From positions 201,542,897-201,606,896 of the forward strand of contig NC_080671.1 in assembly GCF_030247195.1 (NCBI RefSeq): 64,000 bases of DNA. The letters run 5' to 3'. The DNA is from Topomyia yanbarensis. Its lineage: Eukaryota > Arthropoda > Insecta > Diptera > Culicidae. The number at the start of each line of letters is the position of its first letter. Positions within the stretch are counted from its first letter, which is position 1. Positions 22,011 to 33,900 of this stretch are shown here, in pieces. The notes below the pieces were generated by a model. It did not search any database. It was not told where the DNA came from and worked only from the letters and a program-made list of their open reading frames with translations. Position numbers and translations under genes: made by a program.

Positions 22011-22214
22011 TGATTTTTTAATAGATGTTAAATAGCATAGGAATGCACCAATAAAATGATGAAATAGCACAGGAATGCACCAGTACAACGGTATAAGCAG
22101 CATTGATATGAACAACAAAAACTTAATTACACGATTTGGGTTGTCACCTCTAGAGACACTATCACCCGGAGATTTTGACTGATATGTCCCGTGCGCAAAA
22201 GAAATGGTTGTGGG

Positions 22215-22246
22215 AGTGTAAACCCCTCCCATGAGGGGTTTACACT
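22215..22246. repeat. Perfect 14-bp hairpin, 4-nt loop
   Basis: AGTGTAAACCCCTC and its exact complement are separated by CCAT. No T-run follows. Confidence 0.75.
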
Positions 22247-22289
22247 GAATTCCTTAATTACTTTTGAAAATATCTCAACATCCTGATAT

Positions 22290-23330
22290 GGATTTTTTTT
22301 TTATTGCGAGCCGTTTCAACACATGCAATGTCATCTGAGTTCGGGCATTCTAGAAATAAGCATTCGAAGAAGACCTGCGAGGGTAGCTATAAAAGGATGT
22401 AAGTCAAGTTGGTGGGCATCTCCGTATACAAACAACAGTTGTGAGTAGACCAGCTACACAGCAAAGGTCGGTTAGTGAGCTAGCAATAACAGATAAGGAG
22501 TAAAATAACGAACGAACAATACGAAGTCGAAGAAAATTGGGATATCGTTATCTAGAGAGATTTAATCGTCGGAATAACTGATAGTTAAATGAGTCACGAA
22601 AACGAGCATCGGTATCAGGAGAATTTCCGCCACTGTTAAACTCAGCACCAGCTAACAGATAAAAAGGAACGAGTATAAGAAACCCTGAAAAATGGTTGTA
22701 CAGAGATGAAAGTCATTATGATCGGCATCTCTGGATCGGTTTGCATCTCGGCAGGTGATGATAGCAGATTTGGGCAGGTCAGTTATATCACGAAGGCTGG
22801 AAAGCAAACAAGAAACAGCCTCAATGAAAAAACAAGAACGATTAACGCTAAATAAAAAGAGTAAGAGCACAATCACTACTGAAGTAATACCTAACGACCT
22901 CGGAAGGTTGAAGATTGGGAGGAGCAAGAGGTTTAGGTTTAGTCGGTAGACATGCCACAAACCATTGAAGTCAGTATCCATTGTCGTGCCCGGATAAACC
23001 AACTTGCAACTTTGAACATCCTCGCTCAAAGTCAATCACACAACCGACGAACTGTTTCCTATTCGTTTAATTCTATTTCTCTTCAACAGTATACTCTCTT
23101 CGCTCCGATAATTTAATTTTGATATTTCTCTCATTCCATCTCAGTCCCTACAACTACCATGAGCCAGCAGCCGGTGATGTCTGAGCAAGACTCCTTCTCG
23201 TTAACAGACATTGCCCCAATTCGTTGAGTCGAGTTGACACAAGACTCAAACAAAAGTCTCACAAAACCACAAAAAATGCTTAACCTAGCTAATAAATAAA
23301 TTAATAACGTTAAGCTAATTTTGGAATGCC
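22290..23330 (+). other. Promoter-like, non-repeat stretch; possible solo LTR or 5' region
   Basis: A TATA box (ctataaaagg, about 22389-22398), a possible splice acceptor before 23150, a 22-codon frame (MSQQPVMSEQDS) near 23159 and an AATAAA near 23293 lie in order. I found neither a long ORF nor paired LTR ends, so the identity is open. Confidence 0.25.
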
Positions 23331-23545
23331 GAGTTCATTTTTAATGTCAAAAGTTATAAAAATGAGATAATTTTTACATGCGGTGTTATCGAACATTTCT
23401 TATTAGTATATTGCCATTTTAAGATAATTTTCTTTACTGATTAGTTATAACAATGACAAAATAACAATGGGTTAAAACTACTTTAAATCTCTATATAAAG
23501 TATTTGTTTACGTTTGATTCACTGGTCATTTGGCGCTAATCACCA

Positions 23546-23838
23546 TGCGCCTCCAAAAGGGAACTGATAGTAAAATGAACATGTTAAGCAAAGTCTTTAT
23601 TTTCTAAAGAATTGATTATTAAGATACCACTATCACCTTGTACACTTCTTGTTAGACGTGTTTTGTGCATAATTTATGACATTAACATATTATTTTTTTA
23701 ACCGTTATTTTTAACTTTAAAACATGTCCAAAAATGAGATACGTTTATAGCGTGTGGGTAAAATGAACACCTGTGACCATGTCTTTATATACAGAATGTC
23801 CTGAATGTATGCAATGCGCAATGTCCATCTGCATTTTT
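23546..23838 (+). repeat. Truncated H-type repeat (GGTAAAATGAACA signature)
   Basis: ggtaaaatgaaca-type words, cttgttagacgtgttttg and catgtccaaaaatgaga match the left arm of the palindrome (16720-16940 and 18757-18810). It ends where the next MITE begins. Confidence 0.65.
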
Positions 23839-23839
23839 G

Positions 23840-23965
23840 GGGCCGTACACAAATGACGTAGCTTTTTTCGGCTATTTTTGACTCCTCCCTCCCCCCTCAT
23901 AGCATTTGGTCACAAAATTCTAACATACCTCTTGTAAATGACGTAGCATTACCAACCCTCCCCTC
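23840..23965. mobile_element. MITE fragment, GGGGCCGTACACAAATGACGTA end
   Basis: The left end matches the MITE at 57639-57769. The middle is ctccctccccc plus a second aaatgacgtagc. I could not place a right end. Confidence 0.55.
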
Positions 23966-26900
23966 GCCGCGCGAAATGCGTGATGAAAAAATTAAATGTT
24001 TTATAATTCTTTTAAATGCAAACTTTTACGTCATTTATGCATGGTTATTTTCACTTTATCTGTCCTGCGAAGTACAGATCGTTTTTTTTTACATTTTACT
24101 TCTTTGGGTGACATTGTTAACAGCATTGAAGGTAGTATTACAAAGCTTCGATTGCTTAGTGTTTAATCTTGGGGCAGAGAACTGTTATTCCTCTTAAGGG
24201 ACCACTTCAACCCAAAAAACCACTGATGGTGAAAATATTTTAGGAACACTGCTGGTTGCTTTGATGCGCTTTGACAGGTTACGCATGAAGAAAAACCAAG
24301 CGTGTTATTTGAATTGGCCCCTTTCTAATAAGTAATATAATGCATCAGAAAACCAAGATTTTGGGAGTATTTGTTTGAAATACAATAATCAATGGAACGC
24401 ACGTAAGAGCTTTATTTTTCATATTACTCCGAGTTCTAGCGAAATTCATTTGATATACTTTTGTTATCATGGAATATAAATCAGGGTCACTAATGATTAG
24501 GGTGGGGCTAAAAGGTTTTTGATTTAGAACAATGTTTTGTGGTTGCTTTAGGAATCCCAAATAACCGCGCAATTTTTTTTACTTCAATGTGCAGTTTGCA
24601 GCATTTGTACGGTCGAGGCAGTCATCCTAAACTTAGCCTCTGATATTACTGTTGATTGCGGCCTGAAGCACGGATACTGATGGTCATAAAAAAAACCATC
24701 ATGCTTATATTTACAAAACCAGAGAGGGTTTCGACATCCGATAGATATACCCCCCGAAAAATAAACCAGTGTAAACTAACCTACCTCTACGAAGTGTTCT
24801 GTATCGTCACAATAAGTATTCTTAGTGGGAGTTGGATCGTCACGTGAGTCCTGCGGTTTTCTGTTGGCTTGGTATTTCTATGAGTATAAATAAGTATAAA
24901 CAAATTATTCAATCCCGGTTGGTGGTACAGCAGGGAAAAATTAGTCAACATGTGTTGAAGTACAGACAAGGAACATTTATTAGTAGTAGTACAATTAAGG
25001 CATTGATTGTCATATATGCCGAATTGACAGCGAAATACATTGAAATAGTAGATCCCAGTTCTACAGAACGCCTGCAGCTCCAAGATCTTACATTCAAGCT
25101 CATTGAAACAATTCATATTTGATAAATTTACAAGAAACTAATGTTGACTGACGAGGAATACAAAATCATGGTTGATCGAATTATGAACCTAGGTTCTAAT
25201 CATAATAATCCGTATCAGAAACAGCCAAATGCTGCCATACTGCCATTAGTTCAGCTAATTATTGTATTTTATTAGAAACTAAAAACTGCACAATATTATT
25301 ATTCAATACGCACCTAGTCTATCGAATCGTCATAACTTGTTTTCAAATGGATATCTAGATACATGGACATCAGCTGAGGCGTACAACATGTCAGCTGAGG
25401 CGTATATCACCAGGAGCAACTATGTCTAGCTAGCCATGAGAAATGAATTCACGCAGCATGATTCCACAGTGTCAGAAATGAAAAATGATGATGGTCAAAT
25501 ATTTGTATCACAATTCACATTTATACTATGCAAATATGAATAAATTATTATCATTATTATAATTATTGTTATTTTCTTCAAAACAAAATTTAATTTATAT
25601 GAACTGTTCCACATACCAAGCTTACAATATTGTAATGTACATCTTTATAATCGTTCAATATTCAATTTTGACGACATATACACGAAATACACATTGTGCA
25701 TACAAATTTTGCAAATGCCATAGTGTTGCCAAAGGCAGTGTAAACAAAAGGCAATGGACTTGTTTCTTTTAGATAGGAAATTTTACTCCACAGACATTTT
25801 CTGCAGAAAAGCTGGTTTTCGATGTGTCCATACACTGCCTGCGAAGGGATCAAGGTATGTTGAACGCGATCTTTCAGAGTATTCCGAAGATATTCTTACT
25901 AAAATACTGCAATCTCCAAGAGCGCCATATTGTTCGACCTGAACTACGCTCAAAAAAATTTAGGACAGGATATCTTCGAAATAAACAAATATTTTGATCT
26001 TTTATTTAGCTAGAATTGTTTCTTGTGGTTTATTGCGGGGATCAAGGAATTTTGAAGAGGTTATTCGGTAGACCAACGAAGAAAAATGCGTTTTTATGTC
26101 AACATAAAAAATCCACAGTCGACATTAGAGTGGTCCGTTAAGGCTGTTGAATATTGATGCACTTCTATATGAACAGTAAATAAGTTTATGTTGCATGCAA
26201 GTTGAAGAACTAAAACTTACAGGGATTGTTATCAACATCGATATAAAGCCCACTAAATCAAGGATCATTATCGATAGATTAATTCTGATGAGGATTTAAA
26301 ATTGGTGCTAATTTTTACGACAAGCAGTTTATCACGCATCTTATTTCTATCATAGTAGGCGGGAGCATATTTCAAATTTCAAGAAATTGCGAAAAGTTGC
26401 TTACAATGTAATGTAGAAGTGTGATAATTTTACGAATTTATACTTTGCGATAACCAAAATGTAGGCTAAATATAGCGGTGTTTCCTGCACGTTGCTGACA
26501 TATTTTGATCCTACGAATTAGCTTCCATAATTTAGATGACTTTTTTGCGAAAATGCTATTCAATGTTTTCATTTTTGGTCTAAAAATCTCACATCATATT
26601 ATACCGCAAAAAGATGAAATCGAATATTACCTTGTTGTGAAAAATGGAGTAGCAAAAATACTTTCTATCACATGCTTATTTTTCTATTGCTGGTCGAAGT
26701 AGGTGAATCGTCTATTTCTGTTCACGAAAGGGATAATTTCAAACCCTGCTCTTATCCATAGTAGATCAAAGAAGACATATCATACTTAGTAAAGCTCTTA
26801 ACGATTGCTCATACATCAAGGTGGTGAAGGAAATACTCGAACAGAAAAAGTTCTTGTTATTAATCTTCTGCAGAACGTGTGGAAACAGTTATTTATATTG

Positions 26901-27635
26901 CGAAATTGATTACAGCAGCACCTACTGAAAAGTACAAAATAAAAAAATGCACAATGCGGCAAAATGTATGATAAATCGAGGTAAAAATTATGGTAAATCG
27001 AAGTACGTTAAATCGAGGCATATCTTCATAAAAGATTTCCGTTTTATTGTGAAAAACATTAATATCATTGTTATTTCTACTTTCTAAAATTAGCTTCATC
27101 TCATATGCATATAGAAGAATTTTATTGTTTTTTTTTTTCAAATAAGAGAGCTATTGTTGACATATAAAATGAATAAATGAGGTCCTAAACTATCGAGGAA
27201 ATATGTGCGTACTTTCGAGATATATCTATTCATGGATGGTCACTAAAGTCATTGGTTGCGTTTTGACTTCATCTCATCAGAATTCAACGCTAACTTAGTG
27301 TCGGAATTTTCACTTTAGACTGTAATATAGCATTGTGAAAGAATTTCCCAATACCGGTGCGAGCCACTTTGTGTTCTGGTGCCGAATATGCTGTTGATGG
27401 TGGAAAGGCACGCCAACGAGGATACGAGGATCTCTTGGCGTGTGATTATGACGTTTCAATTTAAATATCGTACTCCTTATGTGTATGTATCCTTGTTTTG
27501 ACGTGAGTATTGTTTTTTCCTTTTTCAAGAATTTTTGGAACGTGTCCATTGGAAAACAGACAGAGCAAGAATGACCGGAGCAATGAGAATGAAGAAACGG
27601 CGAAAATTCACCTTTTTATTGGAAACATTGAGAAA
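23966..27635. other. Unassigned, no gene recognised
   Basis: AT-rich DNA with many short frames of no recognisable family, the longest about 100 codons. Small features are a doubled word cagctgaggcgta at 25374-25407 and, near 26970-27015, repeated taaatcgag words that may be a worn pogo-like MITE. Confidence 0.4.
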
Positions 27636-27639
27636 TGAT

Positions 27640-27722
27640 ATGTCCTCAAGCAGGAATCGAACTTGCGATCTCCCAGTATTCAGTTGGATGCGTTAACAAC
27701 TTTACCAACCTGACAGCATCGT
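27640..27722 (-). repeat. tRNA-derived SINE fragment
   Basis: Read on the minus strand it has a box A-like ttggtaaagttg, an anticodon-arm-like middle and box B-like aagttcgattcc. No cloverleaf acceptor pairing is evident, so I read it as a SINE head and not a tRNA gene. tRNA-related SINEs are known in Aedes. Confidence 0.5.
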
Positions 27723-29600
27723 GATCACCGCCATAACCTCCAACACCTACTAATGGACCAATCGACCCCAATATCTGCCTCTCCCCGATCGGGCTAAAAC
27801 TCTCATGTTATCTATTTTTAGGTCCAGTAGAATGCGCTCAGGCTTGAGATATTATTGACACTGTTTGCATCCCCCTTAGCTAGCTCAGTAAACGCCAGAC
27901 TTTGGCTGTCCTAATGGCACATCTTTTGGTGCATTTTCTAAACTTAGAGAAGGTTTAAGCAGACACAATAATCTTGCGTAACAAGTCTGTGTTCAAAACT
28001 TACGCAATTGCATTGACGATGAAAAAATACATATGAACACGGAGGGGAGGGTTTCTCGACATCATGTTTTTCAAGCTCACGGAAGTTCTCCAATGTACTA
28101 CAGGTGAGCAATAGGGTGATACAAAAATCAGAGAAATGAATTGGGTTCTGTGTGGATCCTACAACAGCAGCATTTAGTGTAGCATTATAGTATTTTTTAT
28201 AACTGTGGTAATAGAACGAAGAATAATCATCTTAATCTATTTTCACAAATGGAGCGGAAAATTGAATCTGTAATTTGTTCATTCGGCTTAACGTCCTACT
28301 GACCCATCCGGCATAATGACCCACTCGACCTAATGTTGTTCGGTCAAACACCATGTTGACTGCATTTTACCCTTAATGTACACCTACTGCTTTAGGTGGT
28401 GCATTTCCCCCTATTTAGCTCTATTTCTTCCAGTTTTTCTTTTGCAGAATCACTCATGACAATCGCCACTCATTACGTTCTGGTTTTGACAGCAATTGTT
28501 TTTTTTTATTCCGCGTCTGCCAGATGGCAGCTTTCCATTTGCTCGCTGTCAATGTTTGTCAGGTTCTATACACTTGTTAACGTCTTGTAGTCTCATATTT
28601 TCTACCACACGATTACGACAGATCGGGACTCAGTACAGAACACGCAGCAAATCCCGAACCGTGTCACCACACGGTACCGACGGAGAAAGAGGAAAAAGCA
28701 CGGAGCTTGTATACAGCGCGGAAAAATGCTGCATTTTCATTTCACCATTCTATTGTCATTCCAAATTATGGCATGTCAGCAGCACTGCAGTCGGGAAAAT
28801 GATGATAGAAAATAAGTCCACTGCTGCTGGTGCTGCCGCCTGCCACCGGCATCCCGTGGAAAGGAGAATGAACAGGAAGGATAACCGTCGCTCAAAGGCG
28901 TTGGGGAGGAAAATAATTTAGCTACGAGTGGGAGACTCAACTCTCGGGAACAAAACACGACAGCGAAGAAACGAGAAAACAGAAAATTACACTGTGAATG
29001 AATGGGGAAGGACATGCAGACAGCTCTTGGAGAGGCGAAAGCACGAGACAGAAAAAAGGGACAACAAAAAAGTAGCGTAACGTAAAACGATTACAAGAAA
29101 AGAAATGCCATGACAGCTACTGGTTAAACGTAATATGTTTATAAAAGGGGAGCCGGAGCGTGGAACACACTTTCCACCAGCATAACCAGAGGGGGTCAAA
29201 GCTGGAAGGACAAGAATGGCGTGGGCTTGCTGGAAAATGCTCCAAGGAAAATTCATTTCGAGGGTGCATCGTGGAATTTCGTTTATAATTTGTTTTGAGC
29301 TTTTATTCCATTTTGAGATGAGTGAAAGTGACACATAATTTATTCAGCATGGTGAAATCGCCATAATGTGTTGCTGGTTGGTTCGGTTTTGTAACTATTC
29401 ACTGCTCTGAACGCGACGTTGGAGGTGAGCTCCCGAGCGAGAAATGTAATACGAAGGGTTGTGAAAATGCAGTTATTTTTCGGGGCAAACGCCATCATTC
29501 ACTAATATATTCTGACTTATCTAAGCACACATTATTTAAAAAATCTATAATTTTAGTACATTTGATAAGAACAACAACCTCTATATTAGTTGTGAATTAC
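27723..29600. other. Unassigned; part is GC-richer
   Basis: Near 28278-28345 a word cgrcntaatgaccc recurs about four times. 28600-29460 is GC-richer with open frames on both strands, but no family is recognised. tttataaaagg near 29139 could be a TATA box by chance. Confidence 0.35.
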
Positions 29601-29601
29601 A

Positions 29602-29648
29602 AAAAAAACTTTACAAAAATCCACACAGGATTTTTGTAAAGTTTTTTT
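29602..29648. repeat. Perfect 21-bp hairpin, 5-nt loop
   Basis: A7 CTTTACAAAAATCC pairs exactly with its complement across the loop acaca. It looks like a minimal foldback and no larger element is seen around it. Confidence 0.75.
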
Positions 29649-30126
29649 CATTAAACTGCAAATTTCAGCACTCATATTTCAAAGGTTAGAAGTCACTCCT
29701 AATCTGCTTTGAAATTTCATTGGAGATAATTGTTTGAAGAATAATTAGAAACATTTCAAAAAAATAAATAAATAAAATAATGGATATGGGACCATTTAGA
29801 AGATCGGTCATTAGTGACTGTACAGTTATATAAAGTTAACTCCTATACTTACAATGTATAGTTTTATGTGTGAATTCTCGATTGCAGTAGTTGATATTCG
29901 TTTCGAGTGTGTATATTATTTTTTATCTGGCGTCAAAAATATCAAGGTTTGTTCCGAAAAAGCAACATTTGCTGGAAGTTTTACTTCAATATTACATTTC
30001 AAATAAAAGTGCAGCGGTGATTATGATCCGTCTAATACATACTGTAAAGAGTGTTTTTGATGCTTCCAACGTGGTGATTCTGACGTCAGTGTTAAGTAGG
30101 GCATTGCAAAAAAAACTTATTTTAAA

Positions 30127-30320
30127 TTCTCAGATGCCAAATGTCACATCATTTGGACAACTCTAGACCCCCACCCACTTCGCTTGAAATTTTTGAATTT
30201 GGTACTATGGGAAAATATGGAGGAAAATATATTAAATGCTGTAACTTTTGCAGGAGCACTCAGAAAATTGCAATTCATACCACTTTTTAAAGAAATAAAC
30301 TTAGTATTTGAATTAAGAGA
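30127..30320 (-). repeat. Fragment of the G-type (hAT-like) element
   Basis: gccaaatgtcacat, cacttcg/caattgaaatttttg, ggaaaatattaaatgc and aatcttagtatttgaat words match 45178-45350 of element G2. Confidence 0.65.
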
Positions 30321-30380
30321 GAGGGGGGGGGGGTGGTCTTTGAGAATTCAATTTTTGTGTTGCCCTAATTCCAAGGTGCA

Positions 30381-30613
30381 TGAGCATGAGCATGAGCATG
30401 ATGACCGTACAATTCGTAGTTGCTACTCCGTGATTGACCAGAACAAGCGAAATTGCACAGAGAATCAACGAATGGGGCCTGGGAGTAGCTATCCATCCTC
30501 AATGTGCACGTTTCGAGAGTTTTATATTTTGGTATGTCAATAACGGCGCCGGCCACGTCCTTACAGTCATCGGGGAAGGAAAGGAATGTTAGTGTAACAA
30601 ACGTTGGTATGTA
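30381..30613 (-). mobile_element. SINE-like retroelement, 233 bp, (ATGCTC)n tail
   Basis: A 21-bp direct repeat (30360-30380 and 30614-30634) flanks it. On the minus strand the element ends in repeated TGCTCA units (30381-30402). The body includes gtacaattcgtagttgctac and gcctgggagtagctatcc, which I associate with an abundant Aedes repeat. The long duplication and microsatellite tail indicate target-primed reverse transcription. It split the mariner fragment below. Confidence 0.78.
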
Positions 30614-30804
30614 TTGCCCTAATTCCAAGGTGCACCGAAAAAAATCTCAAAATACAAGAATTACTTGATGAAGATTCATGTCGGATCCTAGATGAGCTAT
30701 CCAATGAGTTGAAGGTTGACAGATCGACCGCCGATGAACGTTTGTACGCGATGAGAACACACTGTAACATTCTTTTACGAATCAAACCAGGGTACGTAAA
30801 TTAA
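30604..30804 (+). pseudogene. mariner-type transposase fragment (N-terminal HTH)
   Basis: The frame reads IQELLDEDSCRILDELSNEL then KVDRSTADERLYAM, the DNA-binding HTH pattern of mariner transposases. It then jumps to THCNILLRIKPGY, which resembles a more C-terminal piece, so there is an internal deletion. The SINE-like element lies just upstream and duplicated part of it. Confidence 0.7.
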
Positions 30805-31125
30805 ATTAGTTCTTAAAAAAAGTATTTGTTATTTGGGATTTAGTTAGTAAAAAGTTTGCTACACATTCTTATTTCAATTCGTTGGTTGAGCAATATTCTC
30901 GAGAGCCTGAACAATATAGGTATTTTTGGAACAGGCTTGACAAGTAGATGATGGAAATGGACAATTCAAATCTTTTTGAGATCCCAGATGACGACTTCCG
31001 GTTGAGAAATATTCTTGATAACCCTAACAATATGGATATTATGGAAGGGGATTGACGTGTAGAGTATAAAAATGGACAATTGAAACCTTTTGAAATCCAA
31101 GATGGCGGTTTCCGGTTGAGCAATA

Positions 31126-31523
31126 CAGTGAAAACCCGCTTTTATCAGTCCCTTGGTGAATTTTGGGCTGATAAAACGGGGACATTGACAAAATCGGGAC
31201 ATATATTTTCCTATTTTTATTAAACCGTTTCTTTATTAGTCTCTAGATATAGGCTCATAACGTTTTCTGATTATTTAGTTTAAACTTACCTTAAGGGGGT
31301 CTAACAGCACAAAATTTCGAAAAAAAATTAAAAAAATTATTCGTGCATTTTTCGGATCACTAAGATAAGAAAATTATGCTCAAAAAAGGATTAACTCGAA
31401 TTCAACTTGGCTCATCTGCTAGAGCCCATCAAACTATCAACTATCAATTTTCAAAATAAAATCGGGAGTAGACAAAATCGAGGGCTTATGAAATCGGGGG
31501 CTGATCAAATCGGGTCTTCACCG
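31126..31523. mobile_element. TA element M (pogo-like MITE), 398 bp
   Basis: TA at 31124-31125 and 31524-31525 flank ends CAGTGAAAACCCGCTTTTAT and the near-complement of CGGTGAAGACCCGATTTGAT. The signature gctgataaaatcggg repeats inside. The CAG start and TA target fit the pogo/Tigger style. Confidence 0.85.
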
Positions 31524-32817
31524 TATTCACGATAACCCTAACAACATGGGTACCGTCATCGAGGGTTACTTTACGCCAAAAGTAGAACGTTTTGTACATT
31601 ACACTCAAGAACTACGATCACGCAACTTCAAATTTGAAACTGTATGATGTTTTACATATGGAAGAAATTCCTTTCAAAGTCAGTGAAAAGAACTTTTGGA
31701 AAATCAAGATTGACCATGATATAAAGAACTAAAACTTAGCGTAAAGTCGCCCCCACAGGGGGCTACTTTAAGCCAAAAGTTTTTTTTTCAAAATCATGTT
31801 AACTTCTTGATTTATTCTTATGGATCATGCTCGTTATTTATGTGTGAATGCAAATGAATGTCGTAAAAATCGTAAAAATAAAAGGGTATGTCCAAGAACA
31901 GCGTACCACGCATCCAATAATCTTGTTTTGGAGAGTCAATAAGTCTTACAATGAAAAACAACAAGCCGAGAAAAAACGCTCTTCATGATATACATTTTCA
32001 TTGAGGCTTACGAATTAGACAACCTTATTTTAGTATTTTAATAAAAGTATTTTCAATTGTGTTCCGGAGTGCAAAGACGTTTACAACAGAAACGCGAATG
32101 GTACTGTTATATTCAATGGTCAGGTCAGTTCATCATTTAATGAGATATTCATTTCCAATATAGGGTAACATGGGAAGATTTGACCAAGCGCAAAATTCTA
32201 TTTTTGGCTATGGCGTCTTCTATTCGATTCCTAAATTTTTTTCAAAAATATGTTTATACTTGTTTCGATCCCTTAAGGTAATTTTAAAAGCTTGGAATGA
32301 AAAATCCTTTCCTTACAGGAAATATTACGAGATTAATAAATTTACATTACATGATGTAATTTTTTATCAAACTTTGTATGGACATATCTACTCGACTACT
32401 ACTACTATTAATGTACACTGAAGTTTTTTTTTATGCGGGGGATACGTACCGCATAAAAGAAATCCGCATAAAAAACCGCCTAACTTTGAAAATCCGCATA
32501 AAATAAAACCGCATAACTTTGAAAATCCGCATAAAAAAATGCATAATTTTGAAAATCCGCATAAAAACACATAAGGTGTGAAATATTTGTCAATATTAAG
32601 AGCCATAGTACTCAAGGAAGAGCAAGGATTAGAAGTAAGAAAGTTTAGAGAAAAGCGTGGAGTAGGGAGCAAGCTTAGAGTTTCCCGGCTACTTAACTCT
32701 TTTTCTTCTGCAACGCAGGAGTCAAGATCTTTTGGCATTAAATGCGAATCACCTGAGTCTGCGGCATGTCCAGACAAGCGTAAAGTCACTTAATGACTTA
32801 TGCTGTCGGAACCATGA

Positions 32818-33550
32818 CTCCCCGGAATCGCAAGACTAACCTCGGCACCTAACCGACCAGCATCGAGATAACGATTTCGAGAGAAATTTCAACGTCGGGA
32901 AATTTCTCCGTCGGAGTAGACTAGGCCCACCACCGGGGACTAGTAGAATAGATCGGGAAGTAGCTCCGGCAGATGCTCGTCGGGCGCCTGTCAACTGGAA
33001 GTCACCCTCCACCAAGAATCGCAGGACCAACCTCGGTATCTGCCCGGGTAGCATCGGTTTCGGAAGATCTTCCACTGCCAGGGAACTCTTCGTCGGAGTA
33101 GGAAAGATGCACCGTCGGGGACTATTCTGAGTAGTCCGTAGCGAATCGCCGGCTTCAATCATCGGGGCGCCAATGAACCGGACGCAATCCTCCACCGGGA
33201 ATCGCTGGACTGACCTCGACATTCTGCCGGACTGCATCTAAAGAAGAATAACGTGTCCGTCAACGGTTGCAGGAGACATTCTTTCTTTGGGGAACTCTCC
33301 GCCGAGGTAGGCTAGCTCCACTGTCGGGAACTACGCCGAGTAGCACCGAACGCGACAGACCCTGGTCGTTGGGGCACCAGTGAACCGGAAGCCACCCTCC
33401 AACCGGAATCGCCAGATCGACCACGGCATCCAACTGGTCAACGTAGAGAGGAAGGCATGTAGAATATCATGCCGTGCAGGACTGATATGGCGGTTACGAG
33501 ACAAGCGAAAACTAGCACGACCAACTAGACCTGGAATCAAGTGAAGTGCA
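32818..33550. repeat. GC-rich tandem repeat, ~190-bp unit, about four units
   Basis: The word gaatcgc(a/t)(a/g)ga(c/t)(c/t)(a/g)acc recurs at about 32824, 33017, 33200 and 33406. Each copy is followed by a variable part with gtcggagtag and gccaccctcca. Long frames stay open on the minus strand (about 130 and 70 codons), but I recognise no protein. Confidence 0.65.
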
Positions 33551-33759
33551 TTAGCACGTCTCCCCCCAAAGTAGTCAATTCAAGAGGAATCTGGGGGATC
33601 AGGCAAATGTCGGACTTCTTGGTGGAGTTTAGAGGAATAGGGTTCAGAGTTATCTTCTCTGTTCAGAGTCCCTCACTCTGGCACACGATGGACGAAATCG
33701 GTAGTATGGTCTAACTACTGAACGTGTGCCGGGTCGGCGTAAAAGCTTTATCACCAAGT

Positions 33760-33900
33760 AAAAAAAAACACGCTCAGAGACTTTTTCCGATCTCGCCGAA
33801 CTGAGTCAAATGGTATAAGAGATTCGGCTCTGCGGGCATCAGTTAAAAAGTCGAAATTTCGACCGATTGCATAAGTTTTATTATGAGAAAGGTAAAAAGG
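33760..33900 (+). repeat. Worn tail of the 21191-22010 repeat
   Basis: gaactgagtcaaatggtat, gattcggctctgcgggc and atgagaaaggtaaaaagg align with 21900-22006. Confidence 0.6.

Noticed and set aside
22290..23330. Solo LTR
   Set aside because: A TATA box and polyadenylation word are present, but TG...CA ends and a short target duplication were not found. Kept only as unassigned.
26960..27230. Another pogo-like MITE with taaatcgagg words
   Set aside because: Three word copies but no inverted ends or TA borders that I could place.
27640..27722. A tRNA gene on the minus strand
   Set aside because: Box A/B-like words are present, but the acceptor stem does not pair and the anticodon arm is poor, so a SINE head is more likely.
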